Translations under genes and position numbers: made by a program
In this document: positions 15,957 through 24,504 of the stretch, piece after piece
Layout: each line of letters starts with the position of its first letter
Numbering within the stretch: the first letter of the stretch is position 1
Notes under the pieces: model-generated
The model's database searches: none
What the model was told of the DNA's origin: nothing
Seen by the model: only the letters and a program-made list of their open reading frames with translations
Assembly: GCF_004331645.1 (NCBI RefSeq)
Contig: NZ_SJSK01000001.1
Coordinates: 62,001 to 126,000, forward strand
Source of the DNA: Pedobacter frigiditerrae
Lineage (GTDB): Bacteria > Bacteroidota > Bacteroidia > Sphingobacteriales > Sphingobacteriaceae
Direction of reading: 5' to 3'
Length of the DNA: 64,000 nt

Positions 15957-17595
15957 AATCCATATATTTTCCAACAATTGGCATTCTCCTCCCCATACCA
16001 AATGCCTTTGGAGATACCCTTAAAATTGGTGGGGTCTGATACCTTTTAAATTCTGCCAAGTTTACCATTTTCAAGATACGCTTAACTAAAGCTTCATCAA
16101 ATCCTTGAGCAATAATTGCTTTAGAACCCTTTTGCATTTCTATATGCTGAAATAAGATTTTATCGAGAATATCATAATCAGGTAGCGAATCAGAATCTTT
16201 TTGGTCTGGCCTTAATTCAGCAGACGGTGGTTTAACAATTGTATTTTCTGGAATAATCTCGCTATCCCTATTAATGTATCTAGCCATCTCAAAAATCTGA
16301 GTTTTATATACATCGCCAATTACACCAATTGCACCACACATATCGCCATATAAAGTACCATAACCAACAGCACACTCGCTTTTGTTAGACGTATTTAATA
16401 AAATATAGCCAAACTTGTTAGACATTGCCATCAAAATAATTCCTCGGCAGCGAGCCTGGATATTTTCTTCTGTTAAATTCTGTGCTAAGCCAGTAAATGG
16501 TTTTGCCAACATGTTATCGAAAGCATTCGCAGCTTCTTTTATCTCAATAATTTCGTGTTTGCAACCTATGTTCTTAACCAAATCCAGGGCATCTTTTACA
16601 GAATGGTCTGAAGAATATTTAGATGGCATTAAAACTGCCATTACATTTTCAGCACCCAAAGCTCTGCAAGCTAAGGCACAAACTATAGCAGAATCAATTC
16701 CGCCAGACAAACCTAAAACCGCTTTGCTAAATCCAGATTTTTTGAAGTAATCTTGAATGCCCAGAATCAAACCATCGTGTATCTGACTAATGTCACTTGC
16801 TCTTTCTGGTGCTGGATATTTATTTTTTACATTTTGAATTTCATCCAAATCAAATACTTGAAGGTCTTCTTCAAAATATTTCATTTCTGCTTTTACCTCG
16901 CCAGTTTCATCGAAAACTAAAGAACCTCCATCAAAAATAATCTCGGTTTGTGCGCCAACTTGGTTTACATAAAAAAGTGGAAGTTTATATTTTTTCGCGT
17001 TATCTGCCAATACCTGAATACGGTCTTCATCATGACGATAATTGAAGGGAGAAGCAGCAATGTTTATCATCACATCAGGCGATTCCTTAATCAATTCATC
17101 CATCGGACAAGAAACATATAATGGATTATCATTAATGTTCCATAAGTCTTCACAAATGGTTAAAGCAATCTTTTTCCCTCTGTAATTAACACACTCAAAT
17201 TTTGTATTGGGTTCAAAATATCTATACTCGTCAAATACATCATAAGTTGGCAACAGTGCTTTTTTTACAATATTTTGAATCTTTCCATCAGCTATAAAAT
17301 AGGCAGCATTATACAAATCCTTTCCCTCAATTAAGGGATTTTTAATGGGTAATCCAACAATACAAGCTATATCAACACAGTGTTTTGCAATTTCTTGAGC
17401 CGCATTTTCACATAGTAATATAAAATCTGTATACTCTAAAAAATCCCTGGCAGGATAACCACAAATTGCCAATTCTGCAAAAACTACTATATCTGCACCT
17501 TTCTGTTTTGCAAGAGAAATATTTTCGATAATGTGTTTAGTATTATTTTCGAAGTTACCGACGTGATAATTAAGTTGGGCAAGTGCTATTTTCAT
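15955..17595 (-). CDS. nadE: Glutamine-dependent NAD+ synthetase
   Basis: A 546-residue two-domain enzyme that makes NAD+ from deamido-NAD, ATP and glutamine. The N-terminal glutaminase (nitrilase fold) has the catalytic triad E41 (VFAEL), K112 (KKALLP) and C148 (LTICEDLW). The C-terminal synthetase has the ATP-pyrophosphatase loop SGGIDS at 297-302. The length is normal. Its stop lies inside the bidirectional terminator. It precedes a PorT-like gene and the divergent gldB; nadE next to gldB is a known arrangement in gliding Bacteroidota. Confidence 0.96.
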   Translation of the reverse strand: MKIALAQLNYHVGNFENNTKHIIENISLAKQKGADIVVFAELAICGYPARDFLEYTDFILLCENAAQEIAKHCVDIACIVGLPIKNPLIEGKDLYNAAYFIADGKIQNIVKKALLPTYDVFDEYRYFEPNTKFECVNYRGKKIALTICEDLWNINDNPLYVSCPMDELIKESPDVMINIAASPFNYRHDEDRIQVLADNAKKYKLPLFYVNQVGAQTEIIFDGGSLVFDETGEVKAEMKYFEEDLQVFDLDEIQNVKNKYPAPERASDISQIHDGLILGIQDYFKKSGFSKAVLGLSGGIDSAIVCALACRALGAENVMAVLMPSKYSSDHSVKDALDLVKNIGCKHEIIEIKEAANAFDNMLAKPFTGLAQNLTEENIQARCRGIILMAMSNKFGYILLNTSNKSECAVGYGTLYGDMCGAIGVIGDVYKTQIFEMARYINRDSEIIPENTIVKPPSAELRPDQKDSDSLPDYDILDKILFQHIEMQKGSKAIIAQGFDEALVKRILKMVNLAEFKRYQTPPILRVSPKAFGMGRRMPIVGKYMD

Positions 17596-17638
17596 TAAAA
17601 TAGAATTGAGTATGGAGATGTGAGATTTGAAACTGGAT

Positions 17639-18304
17639 TTAAAAGAATACGCCGAAATTAATAGCTACAAAATGGTTCTTAACGCTGTAACTGTTATCAG
17701 TAATGTTGGTAAAACCATTGTTTAAGGTTAAACCTGCCATTACACTGGTTTTATTGTTAATGCTAAATTCACCTCCACCACCAATAATCAACCCGGCTCT
17801 ATATAAACTAGTCCAATCAGATGAATTTACATTATTAGCTAATTCAGTTCCATTGCTTTTTGCATCTTGTCTGGCACTTAATCTAACATCATTCGACAAA
17901 CCAAACTGACCAAACCAGCGAACTCCATTCATTTCGCTAGTTTTTAGCTTAATAGTTAAAGGGATTTCAACGTACTGCATCATGTATTTTAGATCGTAAT
18001 CTGTTATTGCGGCACTTATGCCATGATGAGGTTGTGCATTTACCTCTGTACTTTTACCGTTAATGGTGGTTATAGTTAAACCTGTAGAAAAACTATAATT
18101 CTCTGCAAAATTAAAATCGCCTATTAAACCATAAGAAAATCCTAAACTAACCCCATTGCCCTTTCCTCCTTCAGCCTTAATAAATCCAAAGTTTGGATGT
18201 GCAGTTAAACCTAACCTAAAACCATAATTGCCTATCCTATTTTCTTGGGCAAATAGATTAACAGTAAAGAGTAAGAATAGTATTGCGATTGCTGCTTTTT
18301 TCAT
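17639..18304 (-). CDS. Outer-membrane beta-barrel protein (PorT-like)
   Basis: A 221-residue protein with a signal peptide (MKKAAIAILFLLFTVNLFAQ). The mature part has alternating hydrophobic strands rich in glycine and aromatic residues (GFSYGLIGDFNF, YSFSTGLTITTINGKS, MQYVEIPLTIKLK, RAGLIIGGGGEFSI) and ends in phenylalanine (VAINFGVFF), the usual end for Bam insertion. This is the outer-membrane beta-barrel / PorT-family pattern. PorT itself takes part in type IX secretion, and gldB is the neighbour, but a specific T9SS role cannot be claimed. It lies 43 bases upstream of nadE. Confidence 0.8.
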   Translation of the reverse strand: MKKAAIAILFLLFTVNLFAQENRIGNYGFRLGLTAHPNFGFIKAEGGKGNGVSLGFSYGLIGDFNFAENYSFSTGLTITTINGKSTEVNAQPHHGISAAITDYDLKYMMQYVEIPLTIKLKTSEMNGVRWFGQFGLSNDVRLSARQDAKSNGTELANNVNSSDWTSLYRAGLIIGGGGEFSINNKTSVMAGLTLNNGFTNITDNSYSVKNHFVAINFGVFF

Positions 18305-18335
18305 CTTTAAGTAGTTTATTTTAATGGTGTATTTA

Positions 18336-18343
18336 TATATTTG
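18336..18343 (+). promoter_or_regulatory. -7 promoter box for gldB
   Basis: TATATTTG, full consensus match. The predicted start of transcription (near 18348) is two bases before the ATG at 18350, so the mRNA would be almost leaderless; if translation begins at the ATG at 18383 the leader is about 35 bases. Confidence 0.45.
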
Positions 18344-18349
18344 ACATCA

Positions 18350-19405
18350 ATGAGCTATAACGTAAAATATCTTTCTAGAGGGATGCCTTTGGCACAAATT
18401 TATCTATTTTTTCTTTGCCTCGCTGTTATTTCTTGTAAACAAAGCAAAAAGCCAGACGTTAGCAACATCAAGTTGGATATAAAAATACAACGTTTCGACA
18501 AAGATTTATATCAAGGAAAAAATAAAGACATTAAACAAACCAATATTTTTTTACATCAGAAATACGGCTTTTTTTATGATGATTATACGCAAAGAATGGT
18601 TGGCAACCCCAGTTTACCAAATGCAGCAATAATTGAAGGTTTATATAAAAGTAAACCTTATGCAGACGTAAATAAGGAAGTTGATAGCATTTTTCCCAAT
18701 TTAACAACCGTCGAAAAAGACTTAACGGAGAGTTTCAAATACATCAAATTCTATTATCCAAAAGCTAAAGTTCCACGTTTCATTTCCTTTATATCAGGTT
18801 TTGCTTATCAAATTCCAGTGGGAGATAATTACATTGGAATAGGTTTAGATATGTTTTTAGGGCCAAACAGTAAGTTTTATGAAGCAATTGTAGCCAGCTC
18901 GCCAAAGTATTTATCAAGGAGATTTACTCCCGCATACATTGTACCCAGAGTTACTGAAGAATATGCCAAACAAGAACTTTTCGTAGCCAATCGTGAAGAC
19001 CAAACCTTATTATCTAAGATGATTTACGAAGGTAAAATCCTTTACTTTTTAGATAAGGTTTTACCAGAAGCAACTGGTGATACCGTTAAAATTGGTTATA
19101 CCGAAAAGCAATTAACCTGGTCTAAACAATTTGAAGGAAATATATGGGCTCTTTTCTTAGAAAATGATTTAATTTATCAAACTGACCCACAAAAAATCCA
19201 AAACTATTTAAATGATGGTCCATTTACAGCTGGAATTGGCGAAAAAGGTTATTCAGCTCCCAAATTAGGCGTTTTCGTTGGCTGGCAAATTGTAAAAAAA
19301 TACATGAAGGCAAATCCTGATATTACCTTACAACAATTAATGGCCGACCAAGATGCGCAAAAGATATTAACCAAAGCTAAGTATAAACCTAAAGAGAGTC
19401 AGTAG
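18350..19405 (+). CDS. gldB: Gliding motility lipoprotein GldB
   Basis: A 351-residue lipoprotein. The signal peptide ends in a lipobox (LAVISC, lipidated C29). The body follows the GldB pattern: DIKIQRFDKDLYQ, FYYPKAKVPRFISFISGFAYQ, IGIGLDMFLG, TPAYIVPRVTEEYA, MIYEGKILYFLDKVLP and SAPKLGVFVGWQIVKKYM. GldB is required for gliding in Flavobacterium; its molecular role is not settled. An in-frame ATG at 18383 lies within a 17-base repeat word and would give a shorter, perfectly normal signal peptide (MPLAQIYLFFLCLAVISC), so the true start is uncertain. Another TTG start upstream (18341) overlaps the -7 box and is unlikely. Confidence 0.9.
   Translation: MSYNVKYLSRGMPLAQIYLFFLCLAVISCKQSKKPDVSNIKLDIKIQRFDKDLYQGKNKDIKQTNIFLHQKYGFFYDDYTQRMVGNPSLPNAAIIEGLYKSKPYADVNKEVDSIFPNLTTVEKDLTESFKYIKFYYPKAKVPRFISFISGFAYQIPVGDNYIGIGLDMFLGPNSKFYEAIVASSPKYLSRRFTPAYIVPRVTEEYAKQELFVANREDQTLLSKMIYEGKILYFLDKVLPEATGDTVKIGYTEKQLTWSKQFEGNIWALFLENDLIYQTDPQKIQNYLNDGPFTAGIGEKGYSAPKLGVFVGWQIVKKYMKANPDITLQQLMADQDAQKILTKAKYKPKESQ
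18379..18395. repeat. 17-base dispersed repeat word inside the gldB signal-peptide region
   Basis: AGGGATGCCTTTGGCAC. The exact reverse complement is at 62486-62502. Related words are at 6660-6679, 24547-24565 and 38411-38436. Here it encodes RGMPLA and carries a possible start codon. Confidence 0.7.
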
Positions 19406-19504
19406 TTTTGAGTTGGGAGTTTTGGGTTGGGAGTTGGCAGCTTGCAATGCATCAATTAAACAATCCAGTAATCCTACTAATGACACAATTGAACAAATGA
19501 ACCA
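19406..19504. repeat. Word repeats in the gldB-patatin spacer
   Basis: A GAGTTGGGAGTTTTGGGTTG word repeat followed by AATGACACAATTGAACAAATGAACCAATGACAC-type words. The last ATG word is the patatin start codon. No terminator was seen. Confidence 0.45.
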
Positions 19505-20296
19505 ATGACACTAGTTAAAGAAAAAAAGAAAATCGGCATCGTCTTATCTGGGGGTGGCATTAGAGGTATTGCTCATTTAGGGATTTTAAAGGCTTTTACA
19601 AACCTAGGCATAGAGTTCAGTCACGTAAGTGGAACAAGTGCAGGTTCAATTGCTGGTTCTTTCTACGCTGCCGGAATTGATCCAGAAGAAGGATTAAATA
19701 TCTTCATCAAGACCAGATTACTCAGATTCATCCGTCCTGCCTTAGGCTCATTAGGTTTAATTAATATTGAGAATGTTAGGGACGTTTTAAAAGATTATTT
19801 CCCACATGATAAAATCGAAGACCTTAAAATTCCATTAACCATTTGTGCCACTAACTTCAGCGAAGGCACTTTAGCTTATTTTACCAAAGGACCATTAATT
19901 CAAGCAATTTTGGCATCTAGTTGTATTCCTGGTATTTTTAAGCCCATTATAATAGATAATCACATGTATGTTGATGGTGGAATTTTAAACAATTTCCCAG
20001 TAGAGCCATTACTTAATAATTGCGATTATATCATAGGCTCATCGTGCAATCACTTAAAACCCGTAGAAAAGATTACCAAAATTGCACATTTAATGCAAAG
20101 AGCGGGGATCATGTCTATTAATCATGACATGGAGCGTAAAGCTAAATTCTGCGATTTAATGATAGAGCCAAAAGGAATGGGCGAAATCAGCACCTTCGAT
20201 ATGAAAAAAGCTGAAACTATTTATTGGTTAGCCCATGAAGAAGCACTAAGAGCAATTAAAAATAGTGAGAGTTTTCAGGAGTTGATGAAGGGATAA
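19505..20296 (+). CDS. Patatin-like phospholipase
   Basis: A 263-residue cytoplasmic serine acyl hydrolase of the bacterial patatin family (RssA/YlbK-like). The oxyanion loop is LSGGGIRGIAHLG (residues 14-26), the nucleophile elbow is GTSAG (G43 to G47, Ser45), and the catalytic aspartate is D157 in VDGGI, the DGG form of the Ser-Asp dyad. There is no signal peptide. It probably hydrolyses phospholipid acyl esters. It follows gldB by 99 bases of repeat-like sequence and its start codon lies in a repeated ATGACAC word. Confidence 0.92.
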   Translation: MTLVKEKKKIGIVLSGGGIRGIAHLGILKAFTNLGIEFSHVSGTSAGSIAGSFYAAGIDPEEGLNIFIKTRLLRFIRPALGSLGLINIENVRDVLKDYFPHDKIEDLKIPLTICATNFSEGTLAYFTKGPLIQAILASSCIPGIFKPIIIDNHMYVDGGILNNFPVEPLLNNCDYIIGSSCNHLKPVEKITKIAHLMQRAGIMSINHDMERKAKFCDLMIEPKGMGEISTFDMKKAETIYWLAHEEALRAIKNSESFQELMKG

Positions 20297-20303
20297 TTTT
20301 ATC

Positions 20304-20330
20304 CGTCACCCTGAACTTGTTTCAGGGCCT
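20304..20330. repeat. REP-like palindrome
   Basis: CGTCACCCTGAA...TTCAGGGCCT, same family and orientation as 12547-12573. It lies 8 bases after the patatin stop and could act as its transcript end. Confidence 0.7.
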
Positions 20331-20356
20331 AGCTTGCATGTCAAGTAACCGCTCCT

Positions 20357-20418
20357 CCCGCAGATAACGGGAATTTCGCAGATAAAAAGAAATCTGCGTC
20401 ATCTGCTAAATAAGCGGG
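20357..20418. repeat. Long palindromic word repeat (CGCAGAT type)
   Basis: Outer arms CCCGCAGAT and ATCTGCT...GCGGG with inner GCAGAT/ATCTGC words form an extended imperfect hairpin. A half copy (ATCTGCGAATCTGCGG) is at 25002-25017. Confidence 0.55.
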
Positions 20419-20430
20419 CAATACTTACAG

Positions 20431-20590
20431 AGGCAGCGCCACCAACCTTGTCCCCTCCAAAACCGGAATCGCCTTGCACAAATCCAATCTCAAGCAAAAC
20501 TGTACATCTTCATCAATATTCAATGCGCCAGCCTCTGGCTGTCAGAAGATTTGTGCAAATAAAAACCCAAAATCGCTTTTAGTCATTAAA
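20431..20590 (-). pseudogene. Decayed copy of the 3' end of comB
   Basis: About 160 bases resemble the 3' part of comB (22630-22790), in the same orientation. Shared stretches include AAAACCGGAATCGCCTT, CACAAATCCAAT, TGTACATCTT and CAATATTCAATG. On the minus strand the copy would read PVLEGTRLVALP where comB has PVLEGEKLVPLF. It lacks the other ~75% of the gene, so it is a non-functional fragment. It lies about 2.2 kb from the intact gene. Confidence 0.8.
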
Positions 20591-20694
20591 TTCTTCAGGC
20601 GCTTAGGCATCTTACAATACAGTCATCATGCTCTTAACTTAAAACTGCCCTGAAAAGCTCCATTCCTATTTTTTGAAATTTTTATGACAATTTA

Positions 20695-20726
20695 TTTGCA
20701 TAATTGTATCGAAGATTTTACCTTAG
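20695..20726 (+). promoter_or_regulatory. Promoter of the metalloprotease gene
   Basis: A TTTG (20695-20698), then a 20-base spacer, then TACCTTAG (20719-20726, 7 of 8 to TAnnTTTG). This spacing is right for a Bacteroidota sigma-ABfr promoter. The leader would be about 106 bases. The rest of the 541-bp spacer 20297-20837 holds the REP, the palindrome and the comB fragment. Confidence 0.45.
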
Positions 20727-20837
20727 GAATAGGTATTGCCAGCACAGCACATAACAGTTATTTAATTTTTTAACCTATTAAAACAAAATGTATAACTAAA
20801 TAAATTCACCTAAATCACTAACCCTAAAACAAAAACT

Positions 20838-21641
20838 ATGAAAATTCTAAAATTAAGCCAAACATTTATTGTTGCTTTAGCGCTAACTACCACGTTCTAT
20901 TCGTGTAAGAAAGAAGTACCTACAGCAAGTGAAGAACTAGAGCTCACGCAAGAACAAAGTAACAATCCTCTTGGAGACCTTAAAATCTGTACAGAAAGAA
21001 CTTTGGATGGCGTAACCCCAAGAGGCGCCGTATTGCAAGCTAAAAAATGGGTTCCCGGAACAACATTAAAAGTAAGCTTAAATGGTGGCACATCAGCAAT
21101 TAGAGCTAAAGTGATTCAGTTCGCCAAACAATGGGAAACTTATGCTAACATCAAATTTACTTTTGTTACTAATGATAGAACCGCAACCATTAGAGTAGGT
21201 TTTAAAAGTGGAGACGGCTCTTGGTCTTATCTTGGCACAGACGCTAAGTTAATATCTAAAAGCAGTTCAACTATGAATTTTGGTTGGTTAACCGCAACAA
21301 CAGCAGATTCAGAATATAGCCGCGTGGTGATTCACGAATTTGGCCACGCTTTAGGAATGATTCACGAACACCAACACCCTTTAGTTGCTATTCCATGGGA
21401 TAAACCAGCTGTTTATGCTTACTATGCTGGCGCTCCAAACTATTGGTCTCAAGCAGATGTTGACAACAACTTATTTGCAAAATACAGCACTGCACAAACT
21501 AATTACAGCGCTTACGACAAAGCTTCAATTATGCACTATGCTGTTGACAATGCATTAACAATTGGCGATTTTGAAGTGGGATGGAACACTGTTTTATCTC
21601 CTACCGACAAAGCATTTATCGGTACCGTTTATCCTTTTTAA
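20838..21641 (+). CDS. Zinc metalloprotease lipoprotein (astacin/matrixin-like)
   Basis: A 267-residue lipoprotein with a signal peptide and lipobox TTFYSC (C23). The zinc site is HEFGHALGMIHEH: H166, E167, H170 and H176, the HExxHxxGxxH motif of metzincins, followed by EHQHP. A Met-turn follows in SIMHYAVD. The fold is of the M12A/M10 type with a short pro-region and no extra C-terminal domains. It is likely a surface or periplasmic peptidase. It has its own promoter and terminator. Confidence 0.9.
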   Translation: MKILKLSQTFIVALALTTTFYSCKKEVPTASEELELTQEQSNNPLGDLKICTERTLDGVTPRGAVLQAKKWVPGTTLKVSLNGGTSAIRAKVIQFAKQWETYANIKFTFVTNDRTATIRVGFKSGDGSWSYLGTDAKLISKSSSTMNFGWLTATTADSEYSRVVIHEFGHALGMIHEHQHPLVAIPWDKPAVYAYYAGAPNYWSQADVDNNLFAKYSTAQTNYSAYDKASIMHYAVDNALTIGDFEVGWNTVLSPTDKAFIGTVYPF

Positions 21642-21652
21642 TATCTCTATGA

Positions 21653-21696
21653 AAAAAATACCTAGTGGTTAAATTACTGCTAGGTATTTTTTTTTC
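21653..21696 (+). terminator. Rho-independent terminator after the metalloprotease gene
   Basis: Stem AAAAAATACCTAG / CTAGGTATTTTTT with a 14-base loop and a long T run. Confidence 0.8.
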
Positions 21697-21709
21697 TTAA
21701 TATTACCGT

Positions 21710-22630
21710 ATGCTATTTTTTTTACGAGTCCAGCAGCTTAAACCTATCTTATTATTAATAACCTTAATGGGTTTTAGTATAATGGCATTAGCACAAGCAG
21801 ATACTTTAAAGAAATGGAATATTAAGCCTTTTGTAGGCTTACATAATACTAACTGCGACTGGTCTATCGCCGGAAATTCAGCTGGTAAAAACCCAAATAT
21901 ATTATCAGAATTAATTTGGGATAACCTTAAAGGATTTGGCTTTGGAATTGAAGTAAAATATACGCTTCCAAAAAACCTAAGCTTAAAAGCAAGTAGTGAA
22001 TACTATAAGATTAAAAAAGGCCAAGCAACAGACACAGATTATGCCGATGACAATAGAGAAAGTCCTTTTTACAGCGACGTCCTCAATGCAGATAAAGGCC
22101 ATTTGTTTAACTCCAGCTTACATTTGAGCTATCAGGCCTTAACATTTGGTAAATTAAACATTAGTCCAATTATTGGCATAGCATACAACCAACAAGAATT
22201 TCAGCTATTAGAAAGCATAAACAACCCAAGCACAGCAGGATTAAATTCTACCTACAAAGTAAAATATAGGGGCTTTGATTTTGGCACTGCTATAATCTTT
22301 AAAAATAGATTATTTAATTTAAGTCTAGAGGTTTTAGGAGGTTTCTACAAGTATGGTGCAGAAGCTAACTGGAATTTGATACCCGACTTTGAGAAACCAG
22401 TAAGCTTTATACACAAGGCAAACTCCTTTAAATTAGCTGGAGACTTAAACCTATCCGTACCTATCAATAAGCAATTAAAGGTTGAATTAGATTACAAAAT
22501 ACATCAAATGAAAACACATGCTGGTATAGACCGAGCTTTTTATATTAATGAGGCACCAAAAGAAACCCTTTTTAATGGCGCAACTTTAAACACTAATGCA
22601 CTATGCTTAGGGCTAAGTTTTAACTTTTAA
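21710..22630 (+). CDS. Outer-membrane beta-barrel protein, unknown function
   Basis: A 306-residue protein with a signal peptide ending near ALAQA. The mature chain has many amphipathic strands (FGFGIEVKYTLPKNLSLKASS, SSLHLSYQALTFGKLNISPI, FDFGTAIIFKNRLFNLSLEV) and ends LCLGLSFNF, with a terminal aromatic typical of outer-membrane barrels. No specific family was recognised. It follows the metalloprotease gene after a terminator, so it may have its own promoter. Its 3' end overlaps the convergent comB by 11 bases. Confidence 0.75.
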   Translation: MLFFLRVQQLKPILLLITLMGFSIMALAQADTLKKWNIKPFVGLHNTNCDWSIAGNSAGKNPNILSELIWDNLKGFGFGIEVKYTLPKNLSLKASSEYYKIKKGQATDTDYADDNRESPFYSDVLNADKGHLFNSSLHLSYQALTFGKLNISPIIGIAYNQQEFQLLESINNPSTAGLNSTYKVKYRGFDFGTAIIFKNRLFNLSLEVLGGFYKYGAEANWNLIPDFEKPVSFIHKANSFKLAGDLNLSVPINKQLKVELDYKIHQMKTHAGIDRAFYINEAPKETLFNGATLNTNALCLGLSFNF

Positions 22631-23339
22631 ATAGAGGCACCAATTTTTCTCCCTCTAAAACCGGAATCGCCTTACACAAATCCAATTTCAAACAGAACCG
22701 TACATCTTCTTCAATATTCAATGCCGCCAATCTATGACTGTGAGAAGATTTATGCAAATAAGTTCTCAAATCATCCTTAGCCATTAAATACATATCCTCT
22801 GCAACAACACAAGCGTCATCGCTATGCGTAAAATCATTACGTAAAACATTTACCACGGCACCAGCAAACAAAGTGTCTTCTAGGTTAAAATTATCCTTCC
22901 AGCCAGAGCAAAGCAACAGTACATTTTTATCTTGGGCTGTTAAATAGTTGCAAAGCGAAGTCAGGTTCAAGAAAGAACCAACTACTACTTTATAAGCACG
23001 CTCTTGCGCCATGTGCATAGCCTTTGTTCCATTAGTAGTAGTTAACACAACAGTTTTACCACCAACCTTTTCTTTTGTATAAGAGAACGGCGAATTACCA
23101 AAATCGTAACCAGCAACCACTTCTCCATTTCGTTCTGCAGCCAACAAAAAACCTTTGTCTGCATAAGCCAAACAATCTTCTACGTGAGCAACCGGAATAA
23201 TCGCCTCAGCACCATTATCAATACCATAAGTAATTGATGATGTCGCCCTTAAAATATCAATCACTACAACAATGCTGTTTTCAATATTATATAAGTGTAA
23301 TAAGGCTGGCGTTAGGCAAACTTCAATGGTTCTAGACAT
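22620..23339 (-). CDS. comB: 2-phosphosulfolactate phosphatase family protein
   Basis: A 239-residue ComB-family protein. The signatures are VVVIDILRATSSITYG near residue 25, then AAERNGEVVAGYDFGNSPF, VVLTTTNGTKAM and LLCSGWKDNFNLEDTLFAGA. In methanogens ComB removes phosphate in coenzyme M synthesis; bacterial homologues have the fold and metal-site residues but often an unknown role. It overlaps the convergent barrel gene by 11 bases at its 3' end. A decayed fragment of its 3' end lies at 20431-20590. Confidence 0.9.
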   Translation of the reverse strand: MSRTIEVCLTPALLHLYNIENSIVVVIDILRATSSITYGIDNGAEAIIPVAHVEDCLAYADKGFLLAAERNGEVVAGYDFGNSPFSYTKEKVGGKTVVLTTTNGTKAMHMAQERAYKVVVGSFLNLTSLCNYLTAQDKNVLLLCSGWKDNFNLEDTLFAGAVVNVLRNDFTHSDDACVVAEDMYLMAKDDLRTYLHKSSHSHRLAALNIEEDVRFCLKLDLCKAIPVLEGEKLVPLFKS

Positions 23340-23345
23340 ATTTTG

Positions 23346-23412
23346 AGTATCAAGTATAAAGTATCAAGTATAAAGACAAGTTCATCGATACCCCATCTTG
23401 CTACTTGATACT
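23346..23412. repeat. Inverted AGTATCAAGTA word repeat between comB and gcvT
   Basis: AGTATCAAGTA (23346-23356) and its exact inverse TACTTGATACT (23402-23412), with a second direct word TATCAAGTATAAAG inside. It fills most of the 85-base spacer. Confidence 0.6.
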
Positions 23413-23424
23413 CGCTACTTTTAT

Positions 23425-24504
23425 CTATTTATAAAATGGAAACTTAACTACTTTAGCTTTAATCTTGCTATTTCTAATGTCGATAAAGATTTCTGTGCCT
23501 TCCTTAGCCAGTTCTTTAGTTACGTAACCCATACCAATTGCCTTTTGTAAAGATGGCGATTGCGTACCTGAGGTAACCTTACCAATCACATTACCTTCTG
23601 CATCTACAATAGGATAATCGTGACGAGGAATACCTCTATCAATCATTTCGAAACCAACTAATTTACGTGTAACACCAGCTTCTTTTTGAGCTTGCAAAGC
23701 CTCAGCATTTGTAAAAGGTTTAGTGAATTTAGTAATCCAGCCTAAACCAGCCTCAATTGGCGATGTTGTGTCATCAATATCATTACCATATAAACAGAAA
23801 CCCATTTCTAAACGCAAAGTATCACGAGCCGCTAATCCAATTGGTTTAATGCCATATTCAGCACCTGCTGTAAAAATTGCATCCCAAATTTTATCTGCAT
23901 GTTCATTATCAAAATAAATTTCAAAACCACCTGCACCAGTATAACCAGTTGCAGAAACCACTACATTATCAACACCAGCAAAAGTTCCCTTTTTAAAGGT
24001 ATAATATTCCATCGAAGCCAAATCGATATCCGTTAAACTTTGCAGTGCATCTGCAGCTTTCGGCCCTTGAACAGCTAATAATGAAGTCTGATCAGAAATA
24101 TTATGCATTTCTACATTTTCTGTATTAAACTGTTGTATCCAATTCCAATCTTTCTCAATGTTGCTTGCATTAACGACTAAAATGTAACTTTTCTCATCAA
24201 TGCGATAAATCAATAAATCATCAACAATACCACCATCCTTGTTCGGCAAACAAGAATATTGAACTTTGCCATCAATCAATTTCGAGGCATCATTACTCGT
24301 TACCCTTTGTATCAAATCCAAGGCATTTTCGCCTTTCAAAATGAACTCGCCCATATGGCTTACATCAAAAACACCAACAGCGTTTCTAACGGTAGCGTGT
24401 TCTACATTAATGCCTTCATATTGCACGGGCATATTATAACCAGCAAAAGGCACCATTTTAGCACCTAATGAAATGTGTTTCTCTGTTAATGCGGTATTCT
24501 TCAT
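23425..24504 (-). CDS. gcvT: Aminomethyltransferase (glycine cleavage T protein)
   Basis: The 359-residue T protein of the glycine cleavage system. It transfers the methylene group from the H-protein-bound aminomethyl to tetrahydrofolate and releases ammonia. It has [13 protein letters not shown] at the start, then [29 protein letters not shown] (folate-binding region) and [11 protein letters not shown]. The C-terminal barrel ends with [16 protein letters not shown]. The gcvP and gcvH partners are not in the window, so the system is split across the genome. Confidence 0.96.
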   Translation of the reverse strand: MKNTALTEKHISLGAKMVPFAGYNMPVQYEGINVEHATVRNAVGVFDVSHMGEFILKGENALDLIQRVTSNDASKLIDGKVQYSCLPNKDGGIVDDLLIYRIDEKSYILVVNASNIEKDWNWIQQFNTENVEMHNISDQTSLLAVQGPKAADALQSLTDIDLASMEYYTFKKGTFAGVDNVVVSATGYTGAGGFEIYFDNEHADKIWDAIFTAGAEYGIKPIGLAARDTLRLEMGFCLYGNDIDDTTSPIEAGLGWITKFTKPFTNAEALQAQKEAGVTRKLVGFEMIDRGIPRHDYPIVDAEGNVIGKVTSGTQSPSLQKAIGMGYVTKELAKEGTEIFIDIRNSKIKAKVVKFPFYK

